DNA of 64,000 bases from CALINB01 sp938045325 (GTDB taxonomy: Bacteria > Pseudomonadota > Alphaproteobacteria > Rhodospirillales > CALINB01): NCBI GenBank assembly GCA_038114465.1, contig JAYNQW010000004.1, forward strand, positions 1 through 64,000. The letters run 5' to 3'. Below the pieces are notes generated by a model. The model saw only the letters and a list, made by a program, of their open reading frames with translations, was not told the origin of the DNA and made no database searches. Shown here one piece after another: positions 18,011-27,138 of this stretch; position 1 is the stretch's first letter; every line of letters begins with the position of its first letter. A program made the translations under genes and the position numbers.

Positions 18011-18979
18011 ATGACCGGAAAAGCAAAAGACACGAACTCGTTTCCCCATAGCCACTTGCTTGGCATCGAAGGCCTTTCCGCTTCCGAAATCACCTACCTC
18101 CTCGACCGCGCCGAAACCTACGTCGAACAAAACCGTCAAGCCGACAAGCGGAAGACGCTGTTGCGCGGGCGCACGATCATCAATCTCTTTTTCGAAGCAT
18201 CGACCCGGACCATTACGTCGTTTGAACTTGCCGGCAAGCGTCTCGGCGGTGACGTCATCAACATGGCCGTTTCGGCAAGCTCGATGCAAAAAGGTGAAAC
18301 GATTGTCGATACAGCCATGACACTGAATGCGATGCACCCGGATGTTATCGCCGTGCGCCATTCTGATTCCGGCGCGGTAAAATTGCTGTCAGAAAAAGTC
18401 AATTGCGCGGTCATTAACGGCGGTGACGGCAAACACGAACATCCGACACAAGCACTCCTGGATGCATTGACCATTCGCCGGCGCAAAGGAAAACTTGCCG
18501 GACTGCAGGTTGCCATCTGCGGCGACATCGCCCATTCGCGGGTGGCCCGCTCAAACATTCACCTGCTCAATACCATGGGCGCGACGGTACGGTTGATCGC
18601 ACCGAAAACCTTAATCCCCACAGACATCGCCAAAATGGGCGCTGAGGTTTTCAACGACATGAACCAAGGTTTGCAAAATTGTGACATCGTGATGATGCTA
18701 CGCTTGCAAACCGAACGCATGCATAAAAACTTTTTTCCCTCGATCCGCGAGTACTTCCACTTTTTCGGATTAACTTACGAAAAACTGGCCAATGCCAAAC
18801 CGGATGCGTTGGTGATGCACCCGGGACCAATGAACCGCGGTGTCGAAATTGATTCAGAAGTTGCCGATGATATCGGCCGCAGTGCCATCCGTGAACAAGT
18901 GGAAATGGGTGTCGCCGTTCGCATGGCTTGTTTGGAAGCGCTTACATTGAATGCGCCTGAACAAGACCTGAATGCATAG
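18011..18979 (+). CDS. pyrB: Aspartate carbamoyltransferase catalytic chain
   Basis: PyrB joins carbamoyl phosphate and aspartate in pyrimidine synthesis. All family motifs are present: the carbamoyl-phosphate loop FFEASTRTITSFELAGKRLGG, the HPTQALLD segment and the C-terminal aspartate-binding LVMHPGPMNRGVEI. It is 322 residues, the size of class A/B catalytic chains that associate with a dihydroorotase-like partner. The pyrC-type gene follows 20 bases later and lacks two zinc-ligand histidines, as in the ATCase-pseudodihydroorotase complexes known from pseudomonads. Confidence 0.97.
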   Translation: MTGKAKDTNSFPHSHLLGIEGLSASEITYLLDRAETYVEQNRQADKRKTLLRGRTIINLFFEASTRTITSFELAGKRLGGDVINMAVSASSMQKGETIVDTAMTLNAMHPDVIAVRHSDSGAVKLLSEKVNCAVINGGDGKHEHPTQALLDALTIRRRKGKLAGLQVAICGDIAHSRVARSNIHLLNTMGATVRLIAPKTLIPTDIAKMGAEVFNDMNQGLQNCDIVMMLRLQTERMHKNFFPSIREYFHFFGLTYEKLANAKPDALVMHPGPMNRGVEIDSEVADDIGRSAIREQVEMGVAVRMACLEALTLNAPEQDLNA

Positions 18980-18999
18980 GCACCGGAGAAACCGACGAT

Positions 19000-20316
19000 A
19001 TGGCTCTTAAACCAGGCGCAACCTCAAACAAAATAGCTTACATCAACGCCCGCCTGCTTGATCCGGCGACAGGCCTCGATGAAACCGGCGCGCTGATGAG
19101 CGAAGGTGAAATAATTACCGATGTCGGACCGGGTTTGTTTTCCAGCGGTGTGCCGAGCGGCGTTCAAATGATCGATTGCAAAGGATTATGTTTATGTCCT
19201 GGTTTGGTCGACATGCGCGTGCAATTGCGCGAGCCTGGCTATGAACACGAAGGCACGATTGCATCCGATGGCGAATCGGCCGTTGCCGGCGGCATAACGT
19301 CAATGGTGTGCCTGCCCAATACCGAACCGGTCATCGACGACATGTCCGTCGTCGAATTCGTCGCCCGCCGCGCCCGGCTGGCCGGATTAACAAAAGTGTA
19401 CCCCTATGGTGCCGTGACCAAAGGCCTGGCCGGTACGGAGCTCGCTGAGCTTGGCCTGCTTTCTCAATCCGGCGCCTTAGCCTTTACCGACGGCATTAAA
19501 TCCGTCGCCGATGCCCAAGTCCTGCGCCGCGCGCTCAGTTATGCTTCAACCTTCGGGCTCATCATCGTGCAGCACGCCGAGGAACCGAGCCTGGCCGACG
19601 GCGGCGACATGAACACGGGCGAGTTGGCGACACGGCTGGGACTTTCAGGCATCCCTCGGGAAGCCGAAATCATCATGATTGAACGCGACCTGCGCCTTGC
19701 CGAGATGACTGGCGGGAAAATACATTTCGCTCATATTTCAACTGCTGATAGTGTCGATAAAATTCGCGAAGCAAAGGCACGCGGTTTGAACGTAACATGC
19801 GATACGGCACCACCCTATTTTTCACTCAATGAATTATCGATCGGCGATTATCGAACATTCGCTAAGTTATCGCCACCGTTACGCTCGGAAACCGACCGCC
19901 AAGCCATCGTCAATGGTTTACGTGACAACACCATCGATATCATCGCTTCCGATCACACGCCGCAAGATGAAGAATCGAAACGCTTGCCGTTTGCCCAAGC
20001 CGGCTTCGGTGGCGTTGGGTTGGAAACGTTGCTCGCGGTTTCGCTCGAGCTCTATCACAAAGGCGAGTTGCCGCTCTTGGATGTCCTTAAGCATTTAACG
20101 TGTGCGCCGGCGGACCTTATGAACTTACCGGCCGGCCGCTTGGAAAAAGGCCGCCGCGCCGACCTCACAATTTTTGATCCCGACCGGGCGTGGAAAGTTG
20201 AGGCCGATCACCTGATCAGTAAATCTAAAAACACGCCTTTCGACGGGCGTCCCTTACAAGGCGTTGTCATGCGAACCGTCATTGATGGCCGCACCGTTTT
20301 TGAGAACGACGTTTAA
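19000..20316 (+). CDS. pyrC: Dihydroorotase-like protein PyrC, probably non-catalytic
   Basis: The 438-residue protein has the dihydroorotase amidohydrolase fold and belongs to the PyrB-associated group. The usual N-terminal zinc motif HxHxR is replaced: residues 71-80 read DMRVQLREPG, so both His ligands are missing (Arg73, Gln75). Later ligands appear kept: QHAEEP, HFAHIS and ASDHTPQ. This resembles PyrX/PyrC', an inactive dihydroorotase needed to assemble ATCase, so its job may be structural and the active enzyme encoded elsewhere. It lies between pyrB and plsY. Confidence 0.85.
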   Translation: MALKPGATSNKIAYINARLLDPATGLDETGALMSEGEIITDVGPGLFSSGVPSGVQMIDCKGLCLCPGLVDMRVQLREPGYEHEGTIASDGESAVAGGITSMVCLPNTEPVIDDMSVVEFVARRARLAGLTKVYPYGAVTKGLAGTELAELGLLSQSGALAFTDGIKSVADAQVLRRALSYASTFGLIIVQHAEEPSLADGGDMNTGELATRLGLSGIPREAEIIMIERDLRLAEMTGGKIHFAHISTADSVDKIREAKARGLNVTCDTAPPYFSLNELSIGDYRTFAKLSPPLRSETDRQAIVNGLRDNTIDIIASDHTPQDEESKRLPFAQAGFGGVGLETLLAVSLELYHKGELPLLDVLKHLTCAPADLMNLPAGRLEKGRRADLTIFDPDRAWKVEADHLISKSKNTPFDGRPLQGVVMRTVIDGRTVFENDV

Positions 20317-20317
20317 T

Positions 20318-20926
20318 ATGTTTCATTCCGATTTCGAACTCGTTCTGCTTTATCTTGCCGCCTCACTCGGTGGTTATTTACTCGGTTCCGTTCCTTGCGG
20401 ATTGATTTTTACAAACCTCGCCGGCATGGGTGATGTTCGCAACATCGGTTCCGGCAGCATCGGCGCGACAAACGTTTTACGCACCGGGAATAAATCCATC
20501 GCTGCGGCAACATTACTGGCCGATGTGACGAAAGGGGCTGCCGCTGTCTTCGCATTCGGTATGCTTGGCACGACGCCGGGGCTGATCGCCGGGCTTGGCG
20601 CCGTCCTCGGTCATAATTTTCCTGTCTGGTTACGCTTTAACGGCGGCAAAGGTATTGCAACCTCATTCGGTGTATTGTTGGTTGCATCATGGCCTGTGGG
20701 TTTACTGGGCGGTTTAACATGGATCGTTATGGCTGCTGTATTCCGGATATCTTCACTGGCTTCATTAGCAGCGGCTTTAGCAGTCCCTTTTTACATGTAC
20801 TGGCTTGAAACCGACCACCACACCGCTCTGGCTGTCGCTCTCGCCATCCTTGCGCTGATATGTCACCGCGAAAATATTCGCCGCCTTCTAAAGCGGGAAG
20901 AACCGAAGATCGGGCAAAAAAGCTAA
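20318..20926 (+). CDS. plsY: Acyl-phosphate glycerol-3-phosphate acyltransferase PlsY
   Basis: PlsY is an inner-membrane enzyme that acylates glycerol 3-phosphate from acyl phosphate, the first step of phospholipid synthesis. The 202-residue protein has five hydrophobic segments and the family motifs GSIGATNVLRTG (phosphate-binding), GHNFPVWLRFNGGKGIAT and the short C-terminal cytosolic tail. The ATG at 20318 comes one base after the pyrC stop; a start at 20264 would overlap pyrC by 53 bases and adds no hydrophobic sequence. The usual neighbour dprA is 6 kb downstream here. Confidence 0.94.
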   Translation: MFHSDFELVLLYLAASLGGYLLGSVPCGLIFTNLAGMGDVRNIGSGSIGATNVLRTGNKSIAAATLLADVTKGAAAVFAFGMLGTTPGLIAGLGAVLGHNFPVWLRFNGGKGIATSFGVLLVASWPVGLLGGLTWIVMAAVFRISSLASLAAALAVPFYMYWLETDHHTALAVALAILALICHRENIRRLLKREEPKIGQKS

Positions 20927-20949
20927 GAAAGCCCTTGGATTTACAAACT

Positions 20950-20978
20950 TTGACAGTTCTGCGGACTAGGCGTAGAAT
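20950..20978 (+). promoter_or_regulatory. Strong sigma-70 promoter of the efflux cassette
   Basis: A perfect -35 TTGACA at 20950-20955, an ideal 17-base spacer and TAGAAT at 20973-20978 sit in the gap between plsY and the HlyD gene. The predicted start is near 20985, leaving a leader of about 90 bases. No operator palindrome is clear. This is the best match to the consensus that I found in the window. Confidence 0.7.
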
Positions 20979-21076
20979 TTGGCAGTTTTCCGCCCCTAAA
21001 AGTAAGTTCTCCAGAGAGCGGTCTTGGCTCCGGCGCATCCGGGCTGAAAACCGCGCGACAAGGGTGACACTCATAA

Positions 21077-22285
21077 ATGCCTGATACTAATCAACAATCA
21101 AAAAACAAAGAAAACGCAACAGCGGCCGATTCGAAAGACTCAGAAAAACCATCTCCCGTACCCAGCAGGCGCAAAAGCAGCTGGCAATATATGGCGATCG
21201 GTATCGTCGCATTGATTGTACTGGTCTGGGGCGGCTTTGAAGTGCACGACCGGCTCGCTTACGTACATGAAGTCGACGCCCGCATTCAAACGAACTTGAT
21301 TACCGTATCAAGCCGGGTCTCCGGATGGGTATCAAATGTTTCCGCCTCATTGGGCGATCTCGTCGTAAATGGTGGTGTCCTTGCCATGATTGATGACCGG
21401 GAATCACGGTTGCGCCTGGCCGAGTTGGAAGCCCAAGTAAACGGCATTCAGGCCGAACGCGCACGAGCGCGCGCCGACCTTGAGTTGGTCAATCAACAAA
21501 CGACAAGCCGCCTTGCTTCCGAACAAGCCAATTTGAATGCTGCAAAAGTTTCCGTTTCGTCATTAAAACCGCAACGCGAATTGACCGAGCGAGAATTGAA
21601 ACGCTCGCAAAAATTGTTTGCAAAAAAAGTAATATCGCGCCGCCAACTCGATCAGGCCGAAACCAGCCATCAACGGATTGACCGGGAATACCGTCTCGCC
21701 TTGGCTCAATTGAGTTCCGCCAAAGCCAAGCTGGAAGAAGCCAAAGCCGAGCGCGCGAAAGTTAAAGTCATGGAAGCGGACTTAACTGTCCTCCAACAAA
21801 AGGAAGCCGAATATAACGCCAAAATCCGCAGCCAAGCCCTCGACTTTGAAGACCGTGTCATTCGCAGCCCTGTTAACGGCGTCGTCGATCGGGTCTTCGT
21901 CGAGAAAGGCGAATATGTGACACCGGGGCAAAGGATTGCGCTCATTCATGATCCATCTGAAATTTGGATCGAAGCGAATATTAAAGAAACTGAAATTCGA
22001 AAAGTTAAAATTGGACAATCGGTAGAAATTTCCGTCGATGCTTACCCTGATACAAAATTTAATGGCACGGTAAAGTCGATCGGCGACTCGGCAACGAGCG
22101 AATTCGCCTTGCTGCCAACACCCAATCCAAGCGGCAACTTCACGAAGATTACGCAACGCCTGCCCGTGCGCGTTAAAATCGATCAACAGGGACGGAAATT
22201 TCGCCCCGGCATGATGGTCGTCGTTAAAATCAACGTCTCTGACTCACCATCGTCAGATCAGGCGGTTACGAATAAGAAAAGGTGA
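21077..22285 (+). CDS. HlyD/EmrA-family efflux adaptor
   Basis: The 402-residue protein is a periplasmic adaptor (membrane-fusion protein) of the EmrA type: a cytosolic N-terminus, one membrane segment (MAIGIVALIVLVWGGFEV), a barrel-sandwich lipoyl half (LITVSSRVSGWVSNV), a long helical hairpin, then the second lipoyl half (RSPNGVVDRVFVEKGEYV-like region) and a beta-barrel domain. It links inner-membrane MFS pumps to an outer-membrane channel. Its stop overlaps the start of the first of three MFS genes by four bases. No TolC-type gene is seen here. Confidence 0.93.
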   Translation: MPDTNQQSKNKENATAADSKDSEKPSPVPSRRKSSWQYMAIGIVALIVLVWGGFEVHDRLAYVHEVDARIQTNLITVSSRVSGWVSNVSASLGDLVVNGGVLAMIDDRESRLRLAELEAQVNGIQAERARARADLELVNQQTTSRLASEQANLNAAKVSVSSLKPQRELTERELKRSQKLFAKKVISRRQLDQAETSHQRIDREYRLALAQLSSAKAKLEEAKAERAKVKVMEADLTVLQQKEAEYNAKIRSQALDFEDRVIRSPVNGVVDRVFVEKGEYVTPGQRIALIHDPSEIWIEANIKETEIRKVKIGQSVEISVDAYPDTKFNGTVKSIGDSATSEFALLPTPNPSGNFTKITQRLPVRVKIDQQGRKFRPGMMVVVKINVSDSPSSDQAVTNKKR

Positions 22286-23820
22286 CGTCCGTCAATCAGG
22301 ATAGCGTTGCCATAACGCCGGCTTATCGCTGGCTCATCGTTATTTCAGGACTTTCCGGGACACTCGTTGTCATCTTTTCCGCGACAATGATTAATGTCGC
22401 CGTACCGAGCATCATGGGGGCCTACGGCGTCGGCCAGGATCTTGCGCAATGGGCGGCCACTGCTTACATCGCCACCATGGTGATCGGCCAATTGATGAAC
22501 AATTGGCTGGTCAGCGCCATCGGTGAGCGCTACGCGTTTTGCGTTCTTCTGGTGCTGTTTACTATCGGTTCTTTGATTTGTGCCGTCACACCGAACATTG
22601 AAGTGCTGATCATCGGCCGAATCATTCAAGGGTTTACAGCGGGCATCGTACAACCCTTGGTGCTGGCCACAATCATTTCGGTTTTTCCGGAAGAACGGCG
22701 TGGCTTTGCCATCGGTTTATTCGGCATGGGCGTGACCATGGCACCGAGTTTTGGCCCGTTGATCGGCGGCATCGTCATCGACGCCCTGACCTGGCGGCAT
22801 ATTTTTATCGTTCCCCTTCCCTTGGTTGGCTTTGCCTTCCTAATGGGACTGCTGTTTTTACCGACTCGAAAATTTAATGCTCGCCTGCCGTCTTTCGATT
22901 GGACCGGTTTGATTTTATTAAGCACCGGTCTGATTTGCCTCATGACGGCAGTCGGGAACGGTATACGTTGGGGATGGGGTTCCAATGAAATCATCATACT
23001 TTTTATGGTTGGTTTTTTAGCCGCAACGGCATTCGTTTATTCACAACTTCATTCAAAGAATCCGTTATTAGATCCAACCCTATTTCTCAATTCACGATTC
23101 ACAGCAGCAATGCTGATTGCCTTCGTCTTTGGTGCCGGAAATTTTTCAACCAACTATGCCATTCCTGTTTTTTCACAAACCGTTCAAGGTTTTTCAGCAA
23201 CAGCAGCCGGTTCAATATTGGTGCCTGCTGGTTTTATTTTGGTGGCCATCCTTCCCTTCACCGGCCGGATGGCGGACCGGATGTCCCCTCACTATCCGAT
23301 CATGTGTGGTTTATTCTTATTTGCTATCGCTAATTATTTCATGGCCGATGCCGATGTGAATACACCAATATTAACAATGATTCTTCTAACGGTTCTCAGC
23401 CGTGGCGGCTTAGGGTTCGTCATGCCGAGCATGGGCGTCGCGGCAACCCGGGCCGTTGAAACCGAACGGTTGCATCGGGCCGTCGGCACACACAACTTTA
23501 TTCGCCAACTCGGCGGTGCTTTCGGCGTCAATGTTTATGTGGTAATCGTCGAATCGCGAACGGCGTTTCACAGCGAGAACCTGACCGCGACCCAAACGGC
23601 GGCCAACCCTTCGAGCCGGGAATTTTTAGGCAAGGTCGAGCACCTGCTGAACGAAGCCGGGGTTGCGGAAGCGGTGCAACAACCGGGGGCACTCGATTAC
23701 CTCGGCAAGGTCATTCACGCTCAGGCAACCACATTCGGTTTTCAAGACGGGTTTATGGTTGTTGCAATGTTGTTCATATTTGCGCTGATCCCGGCGTGGA
23801 ATTTAGGGCGGTCGAAATGA
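22282..23820 (+). CDS. DHA2-family (EmrB/QacA) MFS efflux pump 1
   Basis: The 512-residue protein is a 14-helix drug:proton antiporter of the major facilitator DHA2 family. Motif A-like and motif C-like segments are visible (the GRIIQGFTAGIVQPLVLA region and the GMGVTMAPSFGPLIGG antiporter motif). A GTG start overlaps the adaptor stop (GTGA). It is the first of three tandem paralogs sharing the last ~60 residues almost exactly (TATQTAANP, EFLGKVE, QQPGALDYLGKVIHAQ). Substrate is unknown. Confidence 0.92.
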   Translation: MTSVNQDSVAITPAYRWLIVISGLSGTLVVIFSATMINVAVPSIMGAYGVGQDLAQWAATAYIATMVIGQLMNNWLVSAIGERYAFCVLLVLFTIGSLICAVTPNIEVLIIGRIIQGFTAGIVQPLVLATIISVFPEERRGFAIGLFGMGVTMAPSFGPLIGGIVIDALTWRHIFIVPLPLVGFAFLMGLLFLPTRKFNARLPSFDWTGLILLSTGLICLMTAVGNGIRWGWGSNEIIILFMVGFLAATAFVYSQLHSKNPLLDPTLFLNSRFTAAMLIAFVFGAGNFSTNYAIPVFSQTVQGFSATAAGSILVPAGFILVAILPFTGRMADRMSPHYPIMCGLFLFAIANYFMADADVNTPILTMILLTVLSRGGLGFVMPSMGVAATRAVETERLHRAVGTHNFIRQLGGAFGVNVYVVIVESRTAFHSENLTATQTAANPSSREFLGKVEHLLNEAGVAEAVQQPGALDYLGKVIHAQATTFGFQDGFMVVAMLFIFALIPAWNLGRSK

Positions 23821-25421
23821 AGAAACCCGTCAAAACATTGGATGCGGATTGGCAAGCACAATTCGACCGTTTTGGGCCGTCTTATCGCTGGCTGGTCACG
23901 ATTGCCGGCACCTGCGGCACCATTGCGATGGTTTTGTCGTCGACCATCGTGAATGTCGTGATCCCCAGTGTCATGGGGGCCTACGGTGTCGAACAAGGAC
24001 AGGCGCAATGGGTGGCGACCGGTTTCATCGCCACCATGGTCGCCAGCCAATTACTCAACGCCTGGATGATTGAAGCGCTCGGCATTCGAACCGCTTATTG
24101 CCTTATTCTGCTTGTCTTTACCGCCGGTGCGATCATTTGCGCCGGCAGCCCGACGCTGGAAGTTCTTGTTGCTGGGCGAATCATGCAGGGCTTTTCCGCC
24201 GGCGTGATCATGCCGCTGGTCATGTCGACCATTGTTTCGATTTTTCCGGAAAACCGCCGCGGGTTCGCCATCGGTTTATACGCTATGGGAACAACCATTG
24301 CCCCGGGCATCGGCCCCTTCATCGGCGGCATTACCATCGATACCCTCACATGGCGCCATATGTTTCTGGTTCCCCTGCCAATGGTTGGCTTCGCATTCAT
24401 CATGGGCATGTTCCTGATGCCCGGTCGCAAGTTCTCGTTTCGCATGCCCTCGTTCGATTGGACAGGATATTCCTTGGTCATCACATCTTTGCTTTGCATT
24501 ACGCTCGGTATCGGCAATGGGCAGCGTTGGGGATGGGGTTCCGACGAGATTGTCATCACGTTTGCCATCGGCATTCTGACGGCCGGGATGTTCGTTTATT
24601 CACAATTGCATTCGAAAAACCCCATTCTGGATCCGACATTATTCATCAACCCGCGATTTACGGCCGCTGTTTTGATTGCGTTCGCTTTCGGGGCCGGAAA
24701 TTTTGCAACCAATTACGCCATTCCGGTTTTCACCCAAACAGTTCAAGGCTTCACGCCGACCAAAGCTGGTTTGGTGCTCATTCCGGCCGGCATTGCGCTC
24801 ACGGTTCTGATTCCGATCGCCGGGCGCTTGGGCGACTCAGTCCCCAATCATTACCCGATCCTGGTCGGTATTGTGATGTTCTCCGCAGCAATGTTTATTA
24901 TGTCCGGCTCGAACGCCCACACGGCTTTCTGGACCATTGCAGCACTGACAGTTCTCAGCCGGAGCGGACTCGCATTCGTCAACCCGAATATGGCCAGGGC
25001 GGCGACTCGTGCCGCGCCGCCGGATAAACTGCACCGAAGTATCGGTACCTATAACTTTATTCGACAGCTCGGGGGGGCCTTCGGTGTGAATATCATCGTG
25101 GTGCTTCAGGAAACGCGCACGGCGTTTCATAGTGAACAGTTAACGGCGACACAAACCGCGGCCAATCCGACCAGCCGGGAGTTTCTCGGCAAGGTTGAAA
25201 CGTTGCTGAATGAAGCCGGCGTGCCCGAAGCCGTACAACAACCCGGCGCCCTCGATTATCTCGGCAAGGTCATTCACGCCCAGGCGTTTACCAAAGGGTT
25301 CCAGGATGCCTTTATGATTATCGCCTTCACGTTTGTCTGCGCACTTGTGCCGGCATGGATTCTTGGCCGTGAGCGCGCCCGCCGGCATGCCGCCGCCCAA
25401 CAAGCGAGCCCGTCATCATGA
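23817..25421 (+). CDS. DHA2-family (EmrB/QacA) MFS efflux pump 2
   Basis: The second of three tandem pumps is 534 residues when started at the ATG at 23817, which overlaps the previous stop by four bases (ATGA); an in-frame start at 23796 is inside the upstream gene. It keeps the family segments MQGFSAGVIMPLVMS and GTTIAPGIGPFIGG and the same C-terminal block as pump 1. The three pumps are close enough that tandem duplication is the simplest origin. They may transport different substrates or form mixed assemblies with the one adaptor. Confidence 0.92.
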   Translation: MKKPVKTLDADWQAQFDRFGPSYRWLVTIAGTCGTIAMVLSSTIVNVVIPSVMGAYGVEQGQAQWVATGFIATMVASQLLNAWMIEALGIRTAYCLILLVFTAGAIICAGSPTLEVLVAGRIMQGFSAGVIMPLVMSTIVSIFPENRRGFAIGLYAMGTTIAPGIGPFIGGITIDTLTWRHMFLVPLPMVGFAFIMGMFLMPGRKFSFRMPSFDWTGYSLVITSLLCITLGIGNGQRWGWGSDEIVITFAIGILTAGMFVYSQLHSKNPILDPTLFINPRFTAAVLIAFAFGAGNFATNYAIPVFTQTVQGFTPTKAGLVLIPAGIALTVLIPIAGRLGDSVPNHYPILVGIVMFSAAMFIMSGSNAHTAFWTIAALTVLSRSGLAFVNPNMARAATRAAPPDKLHRSIGTYNFIRQLGGAFGVNIIVVLQETRTAFHSEQLTATQTAANPTSREFLGKVETLLNEAGVPEAVQQPGALDYLGKVIHAQAFTKGFQDAFMIIAFTFVCALVPAWILGRERARRHAAAQQASPSS

Positions 25422-27022
25422 ATGGCGTATCGATCGAACAGTTGTTTGAACGTTTCGGGCCGGCTTACCGCTGGCTCGTCATGTTCACTGGTTTAATCGG
25501 CGCTATTTCGGTCGTGCTTTCGGCCACTATCGTGAATGTCGCCGTACCAAGCGTGATGGGCGCCTTCGGCGTCGAACAAGGGCAGGTGCAATGGATCGCA
25601 ACCGGTTTCATCGCCACCATGGTCGCCAGCCAACTCATGAACGCTTGGGTAATCGGTGCGCTGGGCGAGCGTGTCGCCTTTTGCGGCGTTTTGGCTTTAT
25701 TTACACTCGGTGCCATTGTCGCGGCGTCCAGCACGACCCTCGAAATCCTCATCGCCGCCCGGATCCTACAAGGTTTTACCGCCGGCATCCTGATGCCGTT
25801 GGTGATGTCGGTGATGATCGCATCGTTCCCGGATAACAAACGCGGCTTCGTGATCGGTATGTACGGCATGGGCGTGACCATGGCGCCCGGGTTCGGGCCG
25901 TTCTTCGGCGGCCTCGCCATCGATTTGTTTTCCTGGCGCCATATGTTTTTGATGCCTCTGCCCCTGGTCGGTGTTTCGTTTCTATTGGGTTTGTTTTTGA
26001 TGCCGCACCGGAAATTTTCCTGGGAGTTTCCGAGTTTTAATTGGTCAGGCTATGCGCTGCTGATTGTCGCACTGATTTGCATCATGAGCGGTATCGGCAA
26101 TGGGCAGCGTTGGGGATGGGGTTCTGATACGACGCTCATCACCTTCTCGCTGGGGATCGTGTCAGCGGTGATCTTTGTTATCTCGCAACTCCATGTCCGC
26201 AACCCGCTTTTGGACCCGACACTGTTTCTGAATCCGCAGTACACATCCGCCGTCGTGTTGGCCTTCGTTTTCGGCCTCGGCAGTTTTGCCACCAACTACG
26301 CCATCCCCGTGTTTGCCCAAACCATCCAGGGCTTCACGCCAACCAAGGCCGGACTCATTATTGTGCCGGCCGGCATGTTGTTGTTGGTCCTGATCCCCGT
26401 TGCCGGGCGAATTGCCGATCATATCCCCAATCATATTCCGATCATGTGCGGCTGTGTTTTGTTCGCCCTTTCCATGTACTTCGTTTCGGATGCCGACGTG
26501 AACACGTCGTTTTGGGCCATCGCGCTTTTGGTATTGGTCAGCCGCGGCGGCCACGGCATCGTTAATCCGAATATGGGCCGGGCGGCGCTGTCGGCAATTC
26601 CACAAGACAAGCTAAATCAGGGCGTCGGCACATACAACTTCATGCGCCAGATGGGTGGCGCCTTCGGCGTCAATATCATCGTGGTCATCATGGAAACCCG
26701 CACCGCGTTTCACAGCGAAACCCTGACCGCCACGCAAACCGCCGGCAACCCGACCAGTCGCGAATTCCTCGGAAAGGTCGAAGGCCTGCTCAACGAGGCC
26801 GGCGTCGCCGCAGCGATCCGGGAAGGCGGAGCGCTCGATTACCTCGGCAAGGTGATTTATGCCCAGGCCAGCACGCTTGGTTTCCAAGACGCGTTTACGG
26901 TCATCAGTATTCTGTTCGTCTTAGTGCTCATTCCCGCCTGGATCGTCGGCCGTGCTCACAAAAGGGTGGAACGGGCGGAGGCCCAAGAAGCCCGCAAAAA
27001 CGCCAAGGCCGCCAAGGCCTAG
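25418..27022 (+). CDS. DHA2-family (EmrB/QacA) MFS efflux pump 3
   Basis: The third tandem pump has 534 residues and again starts with a four-base ATGA overlap with pump 2. It keeps LQGFTAGILMPLVMS, GMGVTMAPGFGPFFGG and the shared tail with EFLGKVE and ALDYLGKVIYAQ, and has a charged, alanine/lysine-rich C-terminus. The whole run adaptor-pump-pump-pump is coupled by overlapping codons and likely made from one transcript. Possible substrates are organic acids, detergents or toxins; nothing in the sequence decides. Confidence 0.92.
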   Translation: MNGVSIEQLFERFGPAYRWLVMFTGLIGAISVVLSATIVNVAVPSVMGAFGVEQGQVQWIATGFIATMVASQLMNAWVIGALGERVAFCGVLALFTLGAIVAASSTTLEILIAARILQGFTAGILMPLVMSVMIASFPDNKRGFVIGMYGMGVTMAPGFGPFFGGLAIDLFSWRHMFLMPLPLVGVSFLLGLFLMPHRKFSWEFPSFNWSGYALLIVALICIMSGIGNGQRWGWGSDTTLITFSLGIVSAVIFVISQLHVRNPLLDPTLFLNPQYTSAVVLAFVFGLGSFATNYAIPVFAQTIQGFTPTKAGLIIVPAGMLLLVLIPVAGRIADHIPNHIPIMCGCVLFALSMYFVSDADVNTSFWAIALLVLVSRGGHGIVNPNMGRAALSAIPQDKLNQGVGTYNFMRQMGGAFGVNIIVVIMETRTAFHSETLTATQTAGNPTSREFLGKVEGLLNEAGVAAAIREGGALDYLGKVIYAQASTLGFQDAFTVISILFVLVLIPAWIVGRAHKRVERAEAQEARKNAKAAKA

Positions 27023-27138
27023 ACCGGCTTTTCACGCCATCGTCTTTAGATTTCCGTGGATTCCCGTTGCCGGAACGGCATCGGCCTGATATGAGAACAT
27101 AACAAGAACTTTTGAACCTGCCCCCGCAAGGCGGCGGA

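Noticed and set aside
24098..25027. Plus-strand ORF of 309 residues in another frame
   Set aside because: It is inside MFS pump 2 and reads mostly as His, Arg and Ser with no helical hydrophobic pattern.
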